DNA of 25,958 bases from a virus, in the IMG/VR virus record IMGVR_UViG_3300008448_000550, positions 1-25,958 of that record; one strand, written 5' to 3'. The translations under genes and the position numbers were made by a program. Within the stretch, counting starts at the first letter, position 1. Each line of letters starts with the position of its first letter. This document shows, in pieces, positions 17,029 through 24,280 of the stretch. The notes beneath the pieces were generated by a model, which was not told the DNA's origin, did not search any database, and saw nothing but the letters and a program-made list of their open reading frames with translations.

Positions 17029-18369
17029 ATGTTTATTGAATCAGATCAAGATTTGCGGTATGTACGAGATGCATTACAGAGTGGTCCTAGTTTCTGGATT
17101 CCTGTTATTTCTGACCCATTTAAGCATTATACTCAGAATACCATAAGCTTTGTATACATATATAGTATTACAGAAGACACGGATTACATCATTCCGATAC
17201 GTCATATTGATTGTATAAACATTAATATAGAACGTTTAAAGGAGTTGAGTAGTCCACATAGTATCTTTGTATTATCTAAGAAACGATTTCAAAATACATA
17301 TGTCAAACCGTGTTATGACGCCGACCTTTTTGCTTGGTGGCATACCGGTCGTATGTTGCAATTAGATGAAACAAATACACCGGCACATGATATGTGGGGG
17401 AAGTGGTGGTACAATGAAACTAACACAAACGATTGGTTGCCAATAACACGTCATTTGGAACGTTGTCGTGCAATGCGTGATGTATTTATGTACATGTATA
17501 ACAAGTATCCCGTTACCGAAGAGTTTCAAAACTATGAACGTCATATGTTAGACAATTGTCATGCTATTGAAACTAACGGATTGCGTGTTGATGACGTTGT
17601 ATTACAAGAGCATTTCAATCAGCAATCTTCTCGAGGATTTCTGTATACAGAGTATAATCCATATACTAGTACCGGACGTCCTAGTAATAAATTCGGTGGT
17701 ATAAACTTTGCTGCATTGAATAAAGATGACGGCGGCCGTGCTATGATTACAAGTCGATTTAATCGCGGTATGCTAATCGAATGTGACTTCGATGCGTTCC
17801 ATATACGTCTTATTGCTAATTTGATAGGATATACGTTACCAGATGAATCTGTACATACATATTTCGGCCGTCAATACTTTGGTAAGACAGAGTTAACGGA
17901 TGCTGAATACGAACAAAGCAAACAAATGACGTTCCATTTATTATATGGTGGTATTGATGCTGAGTTCGAAAAGATTCCATTCTTTGGTAAGACTAAACGT
18001 TATATTGCAGATTTATGGCGACAATTTCGTAAGGATGGATTTATATTGACTCCTGTATTCAAACGACCAATAACGCGCGATATGATTACGGATCCAAATG
18101 CCGGTAAACTGTTTAACTATCTGTTACAATCATATGAGACGGAACATAACATGGGTGTTATCAATGAAGTAAATACATTGTTAACGGGATATAATAGTAA
18201 GTTGATTCTTTATACATATGACTCATTTCTTATTGATTTTGATATTACAGACGGCAAGCAGTTAATAACAGAAATCAAACATACTATATCTGCAGGTAAT
18301 TTTCCGGTAAAAATAAAGGCTGGCGTCAATTATCATAAAATGCAAGATATGACTAACAGAGTTTCCTAG
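17029..18369 (+). CDS. Reduced family A DNA polymerase, thumb missing and exonuclease degenerate
   Basis: A 446-residue protein using the ATG at 17029; a GTG at 17026 is in frame but overlaps the predicted mRNA start. Polymerase signatures: GRPSN at 216-220; motif A ECDFDAFHIR with Asp253 (E. coli Pol I D705); O-helix KQMTFHLLYG with Lys298, Phe302 and Tyr306 (K758, F762, Y766); motif C YTYDSF with Asp398 (D882). Altered positions: His258 for E710, Tyr294 for R754, Tyr397 and Ser399 for H881 and E883. From NGLRVD to GRPS there are about 28 residues; Pol I has roughly 120, so the thumb is gone. The first 180 residues resemble a proofreading domain with its acidic residues lost. Role inferred: phage genome replication, or a repair or gap-filling enzyme. 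Confidence 0.85.
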   Translation: MFIESDQDLRYVRDALQSGPSFWIPVISDPFKHYTQNTISFVYIYSITEDTDYIIPIRHIDCININIERLKELSSPHSIFVLSKKRFQNTYVKPCYDADLFAWWHTGRMLQLDETNTPAHDMWGKWWYNETNTNDWLPITRHLERCRAMRDVFMYMYNKYPVTEEFQNYERHMLDNCHAIETNGLRVDDVVLQEHFNQQSSRGFLYTEYNPYTSTGRPSNKFGGINFAALNKDDGGRAMITSRFNRGMLIECDFDAFHIRLIANLIGYTLPDESVHTYFGRQYFGKTELTDAEYEQSKQMTFHLLYGGIDAEFEKIPFFGKTKRYIADLWRQFRKDGFILTPVFKRPITRDMITDPNAGKLFNYLLQSYETEHNMGVINEVNTLLTGYNSKLILYTYDSFLIDFDITDGKQLITEIKHTISAGNFPVKIKAGVNYHKMQDMTNRVS

Positions 18370-18380
18370 ATATTTATTAA
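18369..18380 (+). promoter_or_regulatory. ATATTTAT motif copy 7 (candidate promoter of the ferritin gene)
   Basis: The box GATATTTATTAA begins in the last base of the polymerase stop codon, and its core is 16 bases from the ferritin ATG at 18394. It would give the ferritin and following genes a control shared with the structural genes. Confidence 0.5.
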
Positions 18381-18393
18381 TAAAAGAAAACGT

Positions 18394-18942
18394 ATGGCAG
18401 AATTACCAAAAGCTACGGTGCAAACAGTTATATCATCACAAGATAGTGTTATGCTACCAAGAACACTTACGCCGGAAATCGTTGACATATTAAACTCAGC
18501 AATTGCTGAAGAATATACAGCTCATTACTTTTATAGAGGAGCTGCTAACTGGTGTCAAGGTGTCGGCTATACAAAAGCAGCTGAGTTCTATACAAAAGAA
18601 GCAGCAGCTGAGTTAGAACATGCTGAAAAATTACAGAAATATATAGTCGATTGGAATGCAACTCCGTTATTACCAGCTATAAAGTTTAACGGCAACTTTG
18701 CACATTTAATTGACGTTGTTAACAAATCATATGCTATTGAATATCAATTAGGTGATAAGTATATGGCTTGGACACGACAAATGTTTGATACGCATTTAAT
18801 GACATTTAATTTCTTGCAAGGGTTTGTAGATTTACAAAACGATTCAATAGCCGAAATGTCTGACCTGTTAAATGCAGCACAACTAGTTGATGTTTCAAAT
18901 AAATTAGATCTATTACACTATGAAGAAAGATACTTTGGTTAA
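18394..18942 (+). CDS. Ferritin (non-heme type), phage-encoded
   Basis: A 182-residue, four-helix ferritin with about 23 extra residues at the N-terminus compared with E. coli FtnA (165). Against FtnA as I recall it, LNSAIAEEYTAHYFY matches helix A with Glu40 for E17; AAAELEHAEKL gives Glu73 and His76 for E50 and H53; YAIEYQ gives Glu116 for E94; FNFLQGFVDLQ gives Gln148 for Q127. So the core ferroxidase ligands are present. FtnA Glu130 aligns with Ser151, and the third iron site (E49, E126, E129) is not kept; the site resembles animal H-ferritin more. The heme Met of bacterioferritin is absent (Leu74). It should oxidise ferrous iron and store it in a 24-subunit cage. Its 3' end overlaps the next gene by 23 bases. 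Confidence 0.9.
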   Translation: MAELPKATVQTVISSQDSVMLPRTLTPEIVDILNSAIAEEYTAHYFYRGAANWCQGVGYTKAAEFYTKEAAAELEHAEKLQKYIVDWNATPLLPAIKFNGNFAHLIDVVNKSYAIEYQLGDKYMAWTRQMFDTHLMTFNFLQGFVDLQNDSIAEMSDLLNAAQLVDVSNKLDLLHYEERYFG

Positions 18943-20302
18943 GACAGTTGATCTAGATGCTATACTACAAACAGACTCTGTACAACTTGTAACAGAACCT
19001 GAAGTGATTGTGGAATCAGTCATCGAGTCGCCAACACGTACGATTTCAGAGTCTGAATACGATGAAATAATACACGAGTGGTTTTATCGCTTACCAAAAG
19101 GGTTTGCTGAATCTCCTTATACAGACGCAGAATACGCAGTATTGAATGAAATAATGGTAGAACGCGGCTATGATCCATTAACGTCATCTGTTATGCAATT
19201 GCAATTAGAATTAAGTGCTATTGATGACGTAGAAGAAGATGAGGCAATACTATCCGAAGCAGTAATGACTAAAGATGAGTTGATTGATATTATTAGATCT
19301 ACGGAATTGCCTGATCAGGTATTACAATATATTGCACGTCAAATTGATAGTCTATCGTCAGAAGCGGGTGTTATAGAAATACTTAAAGAAAAAGGTTATG
19401 ATGACCAACACAGCAAGCGTATTTTTGATAAAGCAGTTGAGTTAGATAGTTATAATGAATTGCGTGACTATTTAACAAATCCTAAAAAAGCTATACCGTT
19501 TTCTAAGCTTGGTATATCCGGTAACTTAAATTCTATACTACCAAAAATTGGATTATCAGATGCGTTTGTAGATTGGTTGTTTACATATAAACCGACGATC
19601 GGCGGTGTTAATTCAGGTAACGCTGAAAATTTACTACGTGTGATTTTAAAGGGCGGACATATTCCTAACAAAGGAGATGTTGGTACCGATAAATTTGACG
19701 TAGAAATGAAAACATCGAAAAAAGATAGCGGGTTTCGTTTTACAGGACAATCTGGTTACGGCACGGGATTAGAGGTTTCGACATTTATGTTTGAAGCTAT
19801 AGCTAGATTATACGGTAAAGATTTACCAGAAGACTTTCCAGACCTTAAGGGTAAAAACGATACACGTCTTCAGCTATATTATGATGCTAATAAAGAGTCT
19901 TTAGCAGATACATATATTAAAGATTTAATTAAACGTAAAAAGATTACTAAGAATCAGGTAGCCAAGTTATATGCAGCTGCGTTGCAACGAGCATATAAAA
20001 ATTATAACGGCGACATGTTAGGTGACGTTATATTACCTTCCATAGACAATTTTGGAAAATTAAATACAAAAGAGTTCTTTCCGAGATTAGCTGCTTTAGA
20101 ATTTAGATACTATGCCGATGCTGAAGAATGGGGTGCATTGATGGCAGTTAATGAAAAGCGCGATTATATTATTTTTGATAAGAATGCTACAATTGAAGAG
20201 TTAGCTAAGATTTTTAAAACTCGTTTTAAACTTTCCGCGCCAAATACAAAGCCTAAAGCTACTGTACAGGACTCTCGAGTTGGAATAGAATATAGAGGAT
20301 AA
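18920..20302 (+). CDS. Putative PD-(D/E)XK nuclease-fold protein
   Basis: A 460-residue protein whose ATG lies 23 bases inside the ferritin gene. Residues 1-115 are acidic and low in complexity; 116-225 are helical. The core lies at 226-285: GGVNSGNAENLLRVILKGG, KGDVGTDKFDVEMKTS, then FRFTGQSGYGTG. The spacing of Glu236, Asp253, Glu262 and Lys264 fits the E...D...ExK active site of PD-(D/E)XK enzymes, and related phage proteins carry the form G-G-E-x-L-L...GD...E-x-K. The C-terminal 180 residues are helical and basic. I cannot say what DNA it would cut; genome processing, recombination or attack on host DNA are all possible. A structural protein that only reuses the fold is the alternative. 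Nothing proves catalytic activity. Confidence 0.55.
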   Translation: MKKDTLVKTVDLDAILQTDSVQLVTEPEVIVESVIESPTRTISESEYDEIIHEWFYRLPKGFAESPYTDAEYAVLNEIMVERGYDPLTSSVMQLQLELSAIDDVEEDEAILSEAVMTKDELIDIIRSTELPDQVLQYIARQIDSLSSEAGVIEILKEKGYDDQHSKRIFDKAVELDSYNELRDYLTNPKKAIPFSKLGISGNLNSILPKIGLSDAFVDWLFTYKPTIGGVNSGNAENLLRVILKGGHIPNKGDVGTDKFDVEMKTSKKDSGFRFTGQSGYGTGLEVSTFMFEAIARLYGKDLPEDFPDLKGKNDTRLQLYYDANKESLADTYIKDLIKRKKITKNQVAKLYAAALQRAYKNYNGDMLGDVILPSIDNFGKLNTKEFFPRLAALEFRYYADAEEWGALMAVNEKRDYIIFDKNATIEELAKIFKTRFKLSAPNTKPKATVQDSRVGIEYRG

Positions 20303-20304
20303 AT

Positions 20305-20691
20305 GTGAAACCACAATTATTATGCACATTTGCACATCGTAAGGATCTTGATATTATCACAGATTATATCATCACGTCCTATACGATCGTGGAGCGTAGA
20401 TTGTTTGTATTTTCGGATGCAGATGTTCGTAATGATTTATACGTAACGTATAATGTAGATACAGCAGATACAAAAAGAATACCAAATACAATACTAATAC
20501 ATCGCAAGAAAGAAACAAATACAATGTATACCGTTAACGCGCTTAACACAATTATACGTGAAGCTAATAACGGCGTACTAGATAAAACATATGTTATAAA
20601 TTGGTTAACGTACCGTAACAGTTTAGTATTAACTAACGGCGATGGGTTACGTCATATACATTTACAACTATTTAAAAGGATTGATATATAA
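20305..20691 (+). CDS. Conserved-looking hypothetical protein
   Basis: A 128-residue protein starting at GTG 20305; the ATG at 20303 is read in another frame and ends at once, so GTG is the best start, two bases after the previous stop. Without clear motifs, it has a hydrophobic strand-rich first half (RRLFVFSDADVRNDLYVTY) and a helix-rich second half (MYTVNALNTIIREANNG, then KTYVINWLTYRNSLVL). It reads like a small alpha/beta domain. I recall similar short proteins near replication genes of aquatic T4-like phages, none with known function. The stop TAA overlaps the next ATG by one base. Confidence 0.6.
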   Translation: MKPQLLCTFAHRKDLDIITDYIITSYTIVERRLFVFSDADVRNDLYVTYNVDTADTKRIPNTILIHRKKETNTMYTVNALNTIIREANNGVLDKTYVINWLTYRNSLVLTNGDGLRHIHLQLFKRIDI

Positions 20692-21110
20692 TGGCATACA
20701 GAATAGTAGCTAAGAGCCCAGAAAAACTTGATGATATCCTAGCGGATATTAAAGAATGGTTTGCAAACACGAAAGACTATGTTTCAAAGTTCGAAACAGA
20801 AAAACGTAAATTTGCTGATCCAGCAACCAAACAAATCGTTTCAAAAGACATTGATGTTATCTATGTTAAAGACATGGCTACAAAAAAAGAGACTAAGATA
20901 ATGCTTATTCCTCTTTTAAAGCCGGGTGAAATGAAAGTTGAAATGGGCGGCGAAAATGAGCATGTTATGAAAGGTAAGATCAAAAACATGATGAAAGGTC
21001 GTGGTGATTTTAAGACTTATAATAAGGATACACTCCGTAAAATGGAAGCTGTAGAAACATTACGTAACATGGTTCGTGAAGAAATAAAGCGTATCATAAA
21101 GCAAGGTTAA
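20691..21110 (+). CDS. Hypothetical basic protein before the gp32 unit
   Basis: A 139-residue, Lys/Met/Glu-rich protein. A helical start (SPEKLDDILADIKEWFANTK), a beta-type middle (KDIDVIYVKDMATKKETK, then IMLIPLLKPG) and a helical basic end (about 110-138) are visible. No cysteine, membrane segment or known motif. A stop overlapping the terminator (21098-21133) marks it as the last gene of its unit, which begins with the ferritin or polymerase. Its function is unknown. The next gene downstream is single-strand DNA-binding protein, but it lies in a separate unit. Confidence 0.6.
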   Translation: MAYRIVAKSPEKLDDILADIKEWFANTKDYVSKFETEKRKFADPATKQIVSKDIDVIYVKDMATKKETKIMLIPLLKPGEMKVEMGGENEHVMKGKIKNMMKGRGDFKTYNKDTLRKMEAVETLRNMVREEIKRIIKQG

Positions 21111-21133
21111 TCATTCGGTTAGCCTTGCTTTTT
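21098..21133 (+). terminator. Rho-independent terminator overlapping a stop codon
   Basis: A 13-bp stem with one G-T wobble (21098-21110 with 21119-21131) closes an 8-base loop and is followed by T. The left arm includes the last codons and TAA of the 139-residue gene, so the gene and its terminator share DNA. It separates the ferritin/nuclease unit from the gp32 unit. Confidence 0.88.
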
Positions 21134-21134
21134 G

Positions 21135-21146
21135 TATATTTATATA
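21135..21146 (+). promoter_or_regulatory. ATATTTAT motif copy 8 (upstream of gp32 gene)
   Basis: The box TATATTTATATA follows the terminator directly, as copy 5 does after the tube terminator. The next ATG is 121 bases past the core. It could give late transcription of the gp32 unit beside the sigma70-like promoter nearer the gene. Confidence 0.45.
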
Positions 21147-21148
21147 AG

Positions 21149-21165
21149 AATAACAAATAACAATT
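21149..21165 (+). repeat. 17-bp direct repeat, copy A (gp32 control region)
   Basis: AATAACAAATAACAATT, repeated exactly at 21233-21249. The unit also contains an internal AATAACA pair. This copy is upstream of the likely start of transcription. Confidence 0.85.
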
Positions 21166-21188
21166 GAACAAACTTTTTTTACTTTTCC

Positions 21189-21218
21189 TTAGGAATTTAG
21201 AAAGAACTTACTTATACT
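21189..21218 (+). promoter_or_regulatory. Weak sigma70-like promoter for gp32 (TTAGGA-N18-TATACT)
   Basis: A TATACT box (21213-21218) with a poor -35 box (TTAGGA, 21189-21194) at 18 bases. Starting near 21225 the mRNA would have about 40 bases of A/U-rich leader before the ATG at 21265. The -35 match is only three of six, so an activator may be needed. Confidence 0.4.
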
Positions 21219-21232
21219 TATCAAGTAAATTA

Positions 21233-21249
21233 AATAACAAATAACAATT
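21233..21249 (+). repeat. 17-bp direct repeat, copy B (gp32 leader, possible autoregulatory site)
   Basis: The exact second copy of the repeat at 21149-21165. It lies in the likely leader of the gp32 mRNA, directly upstream of the AAAGG ribosome binding site. T4 gp32 represses its own translation by binding an unstructured A/U-rich stretch at this place, so this copy could be the operator. The role is inferred. Confidence 0.6.
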
Positions 21250-21264
21250 AATTAAAGGTTAAAG

Positions 21265-22047
21265 ATGGATTTAGAAGCAATTAAGAGAAAACTTAATCAG
21301 TTACAAAATCAGACAAAACGTCAAGATTTTCTTTGGAAGCCTGAACCAGGCAAACAACAAATCAGAATTGTGCCATATCAGCACAACAAAGACAATCCGT
21401 TCCAGGAATTGTATTTTCATTACGATCTAGGTAAAAAGAATTTCCTATCGCCAATTACTTACGGCAATCCTGATCCAGTAGTTGAATTCGCAGAAAAACT
21501 AAAAAATTCTGGTAATTCAGATGAATGGAAACTAGGTAAGAAGCTAGAGCCGAAGATGCGTTGCTATGTACCGATCATTGTACGTGGTAAAGAATCAGAA
21601 GGTGTTAAGTTTTGGGGCTTTGGTAAAACCGTATACACAGAACTATTAGGTTTTTGTGCAGACCCAGACTATGGTGATATTACAGATCCAATGAATGGTC
21701 GAGACATTGTAGTAGAATTTTCTCCAGCGGAAGGAGCAGGTTCATTCCCTAAAACTGCAATACGTGTTAAGCCAAACACGACACCATTAACGACAGATAG
21801 AAATATTGCTGAGAAAGTTGCACAGCAACAAGCAAATCTATCAGAAGTATTCAAAGAGCCAACTTATGATGAGTTGAAAGAAGCTTTAGAAACTTGGTTG
21901 ACGGGCGATACATCTACATCAGAAGAAGAAACATCAACTGCTAGTGCACCTGCATCTAGTGGTGGGGTAAGGCCAAATGAAAGCTTTATGGACGGTGTTA
22001 ATTCAGTAGATGATGTCGGAGCCGCATTCGATGAATTATTTAACTAA
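21265..22047 (+). CDS. gp32: Single-stranded DNA-binding protein, T4 gp32-like
   Basis: A 260-residue protein (T4 gp32: 301). It starts with the basic LAST-type helix (EAIKRKLNQLQNQTKRQ), then FLWKPEPGKQQIRIVPY (residues 22-38), the usual opening of the OB core, and PFQELYFHYDLGKKNFLSP. The T4 zinc ligands (a His and three Cys) are not visible; the matching region reads SPITYGNPDPV, so the zinc finger is gone. FGFGKTVYTELLGF-like strands (near 118-132) follow. The end is a Ser/Thr/Glu-rich linker and an acidic DDVGAAFDELFN tail, the part that recruits partners. It coats single strands for replication and recombination and works with UvsX and the helicase. AAAGG precedes the ATG; the leader holds a direct repeat. 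Confidence 0.92.
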   Translation: MDLEAIKRKLNQLQNQTKRQDFLWKPEPGKQQIRIVPYQHNKDNPFQELYFHYDLGKKNFLSPITYGNPDPVVEFAEKLKNSGNSDEWKLGKKLEPKMRCYVPIIVRGKESEGVKFWGFGKTVYTELLGFCADPDYGDITDPMNGRDIVVEFSPAEGAGSFPKTAIRVKPNTTPLTTDRNIAEKVAQQQANLSEVFKEPTYDELKEALETWLTGDTSTSEEETSTASAPASSGGVRPNESFMDGVNSVDDVGAAFDELFN

Positions 22048-22066
22048 TCTTTAAAAGGAGTTACAA

Positions 22067-23206
22067 ATGGCGGTATCTAAGAGTGAACTGTCCGATGAAT
22101 TAGCTGGCGAATTAGCTAGTAATCTTAACAAGAAGTTTAAGGGCTCCGGTTATAAGACTGCATACTTTTTGGAGGGGGATGAAGATTCCCCTTCAAATGT
22201 ATCTGGTTGGGTTGGTACTGGATCTAGCATGCTAGATTTAGCTATCTCAAATCGTCCACATGGAGGATTTCCAATTGGTCGTATAACCGAAATTACGGGT
22301 CTTGAAGCATCTGGTAAGTCTTTATTAGCAACGCATGCTTTAGCTGATACGCAGCGACAAGGCGGTTTAGCTGTATATATTGATACAGAAAGCGCTGTTA
22401 GTAAGGAATACTTAGAAGCAATCGGTATTGATTTAAAAAAGATGTTATATGTTCCGTTGGAAACAATGGAAGATATATTTGAAGCTATTGAATCAATCGT
22501 TGAATCTGTTCGTAAATCAAACAAAGATCGTTTAGTTACAATTGTAGTTGACTCAGTAATGGGCGCATCTACTAAAATTGAAATGGCAGCTGAGTTTGAT
22601 AAGGATGGTTGGGCAACTAGTAAAGCAATTATCTTATCAAAAGGTATGCGTAAGATCACTAATATGATTGCGCGCGAAAAGATTTGTTTATTGTTTACAA
22701 ACCAATTGCGTTCTCGCTTAGGTGTAAGTTTTGGTGATCCATGGACTACATCAGGTGGTAAAGCTATTCCATTCCACGCTTCAGTTCGTCTACGACTTAA
22801 GTCTGTAGGACAAATTAAAGCTAAAGATTCAAACGGCGTAGAACAGATTATTGGAATTAAAACTAGAGTACAAGTAATCAAGAATCGTATGGGTCCACCC
22901 CTTAAGTCAATTGATTATGACATTTACTTTGAATCGGGCATTGATAATTACGGTGGTTGGTTAGAAGTAATGAAAGAGTATAAGCTAGTAACGCAAGCCG
23001 GTGCTTGGTATACATATACTAAAGCTGATGGCAAAGCTGTAAAGTTTCTTTCAAAAGATTTCCAAGGAACGCTAGAAGCTGAACCGGCGCTAAAAGATGA
23101 AATTTACAATGCAATTTGTGAAGCTTATATCTTTAAGTATCAGTCTGGTGCCATTGGTATAGACGACATTTCGATTGATGAAGATTTTGTAAGTGAAGAA
23201 TCATGA
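22067..23206 (+). CDS. uvsX: Recombinase UvsX (RecA family)
   Basis: A 379-residue protein close to T4 UvsX (391). Walker A is GLEASGKS (78-85), the catalytic Glu is in YIDTES (Glu108), Walker B is VTIVVDSV with Asp162, and the DNA-binding loop 2 is NQLRSRLGVSFGDPWTTSGGKA (about 212-232). It forms filaments on single-stranded DNA, driving strand exchange and recombination-dependent replication. AAAAGGAG lies before the ATG, the strongest ribosome site of the replication unit. The start is 19 bases after gp32; the stop overlaps the exonuclease start (ATGA), so the two are translated together. The C-terminus is acidic (DDISIDEDFVSEES), as in UvsX and RecA tails. Confidence 0.95.
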   Translation: MAVSKSELSDELAGELASNLNKKFKGSGYKTAYFLEGDEDSPSNVSGWVGTGSSMLDLAISNRPHGGFPIGRITEITGLEASGKSLLATHALADTQRQGGLAVYIDTESAVSKEYLEAIGIDLKKMLYVPLETMEDIFEAIESIVESVRKSNKDRLVTIVVDSVMGASTKIEMAAEFDKDGWATSKAIILSKGMRKITNMIAREKICLLFTNQLRSRLGVSFGDPWTTSGGKAIPFHASVRLRLKSVGQIKAKDSNGVEQIIGIKTRVQVIKNRMGPPLKSIDYDIYFESGIDNYGGWLEVMKEYKLVTQAGAWYTYTKADGKAVKFLSKDFQGTLEAEPALKDEIYNAICEAYIFKYQSGAIGIDDISIDEDFVSEES

Positions 23207-24249
23207 ACCCAAAGTATTTAGAACTATTTAAACAAGTTACATCAGAACATGAACAAGCTCAAAGCGAAACAGCTGAGAGTAGAATTCTTGTTATAGATGG
23301 ACTAAATACATTTATTCGCGTCTTTTCAGCAGTACCTGCTTTAAATGACGACGGTGAACATATCGGCGGTGTAACGGGCTTTTTAAGGTCCGTTGCATCT
23401 GTCGTTCGCCAACTGAAGCCAACGCGTTGTATCATTGTATTTGATGGTAAAGGCGGTTCGGCTAAACGTAAAAAAATGTATTCTGGTTATAAAAGTAACC
23501 GAGCTGTAAAAACGGCATTTAATCGCTATCAGGAATTTGCTAATCTCGAAGATGAATCAGCATCGATGAAACGACAATTTGGTCGTGTAATTGAATATCT
23601 AGGTTTTCTTCCAGTAACTACTATAGCAATTGATAATGTTGAAGCAGATGATATCATTGCGTATATTGCTAATGAAGTATATACTGATGATAAACATAAA
23701 GTTACGATTGTATCTACAGACCGAGATTTTTTACAATTAGTAAATAATCGTATCAGTGTTTGGAGTCCAGTTAAAAAGATATTGTACACTCCAGAGGTGC
23801 TACAACAAGAAATTGGTTTACCGGCACATAACTATTTAATGTATCGCGCAATAACAGGTGATAAGTCTGATAATATTCCAGGCCTTAAGGGCGTTGGATT
23901 AAAAACACTTATCAAACATTTTCCAATTCTTCAGGAACAACGTGAAGTTGGTATTGATGAATTAATGACATATGCCGATACAGTACAAAAGAAACATAAC
24001 GTTCATGAGTCGCTTTTAGCTAATCGTGAACAATTGGTCATGAATCATGAACTAATGCAACTTAAACAAGTTGATATTGCAGGTAATGCTAAACTATTAG
24101 CATTGAATTTAGTCCGAGAACCAGTACGTAGAACAAATGTGTATGAGTTCAAAAAGATGTTTATGTTAGATAAGATGTATACGACAATTAAAGACGTTGA
24201 TTCTTGGCTAGCATCTTTTAGTACACTAAATGCTCATACAAGCATTTGA
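23203..24249 (+). CDS. 5'-3' exonuclease (FEN / Pol I N-terminal type)
   Basis: A 348-residue nuclease of the flap endonuclease family, to which T4 RNase H belongs. Acidic metal ligands appear in order: IDGLN (Asp32), VFDGKG (Asp81), EADD (Glu147, Asp149, Asp150), STDRD (Asp173, Asp175) and GDKSDNIPG (Asp220, Asp223), followed by the helix-hairpin-helix IPGLKGVGLKTL that grips duplex DNA. A YSGYKSNR stretch near 93-100 supplies conserved basic residues. It should remove RNA primers and 5' flaps on the lagging strand. The extra 25 residues at the start and 100 at the end are helical and unrecognised. The ATG shares bases with the uvsX stop. The 3' end carries the -35 box of the helicase promoter. 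Confidence 0.9.
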   Translation: MNPKYLELFKQVTSEHEQAQSETAESRILVIDGLNTFIRVFSAVPALNDDGEHIGGVTGFLRSVASVVRQLKPTRCIIVFDGKGGSAKRKKMYSGYKSNRAVKTAFNRYQEFANLEDESASMKRQFGRVIEYLGFLPVTTIAIDNVEADDIIAYIANEVYTDDKHKVTIVSTDRDFLQLVNNRISVWSPVKKILYTPEVLQQEIGLPAHNYLMYRAITGDKSDNIPGLKGVGLKTLIKHFPILQEQREVGIDELMTYADTVQKKHNVHESLLANREQLVMNHELMQLKQVDIAGNAKLLALNLVREPVRRTNVYEFKKMFMLDKMYTTIKDVDSWLASFSTLNAHTSI

Positions 24250-24274
24250 TTTTTTCAGAAATTGTTAATATAAT
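24246..24274 (+). promoter_or_regulatory. Sigma70-type promoter of the helicase gene, predicted leaderless
   Basis: TTGATT (24246-24251), a 17-base spacer and a perfect TATAAT (24269-24274), then six bases to the ATG at 24281. The layout equals that of the polymerase promoter. The -35 box overlaps the exonuclease stop TGA. No ribosome binding site is visible. Confidence 0.78.
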
Positions 24275-24280
24275 AATTGC

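Noticed and set aside
18394-18942. Bacterioferritin or Dps instead of ferritin
   Set aside because: The heme Met of bacterioferritin is replaced by Leu, and Dps proteins lack the intrasubunit di-iron ligands seen here.
22150-22881. A 243-codon open frame on the minus strand inside uvsX
   Set aside because: It lies wholly inside a clear recombinase gene on the + strand, has no motif, no ribosome binding site and protein-like character only by reflection of the sense codons.
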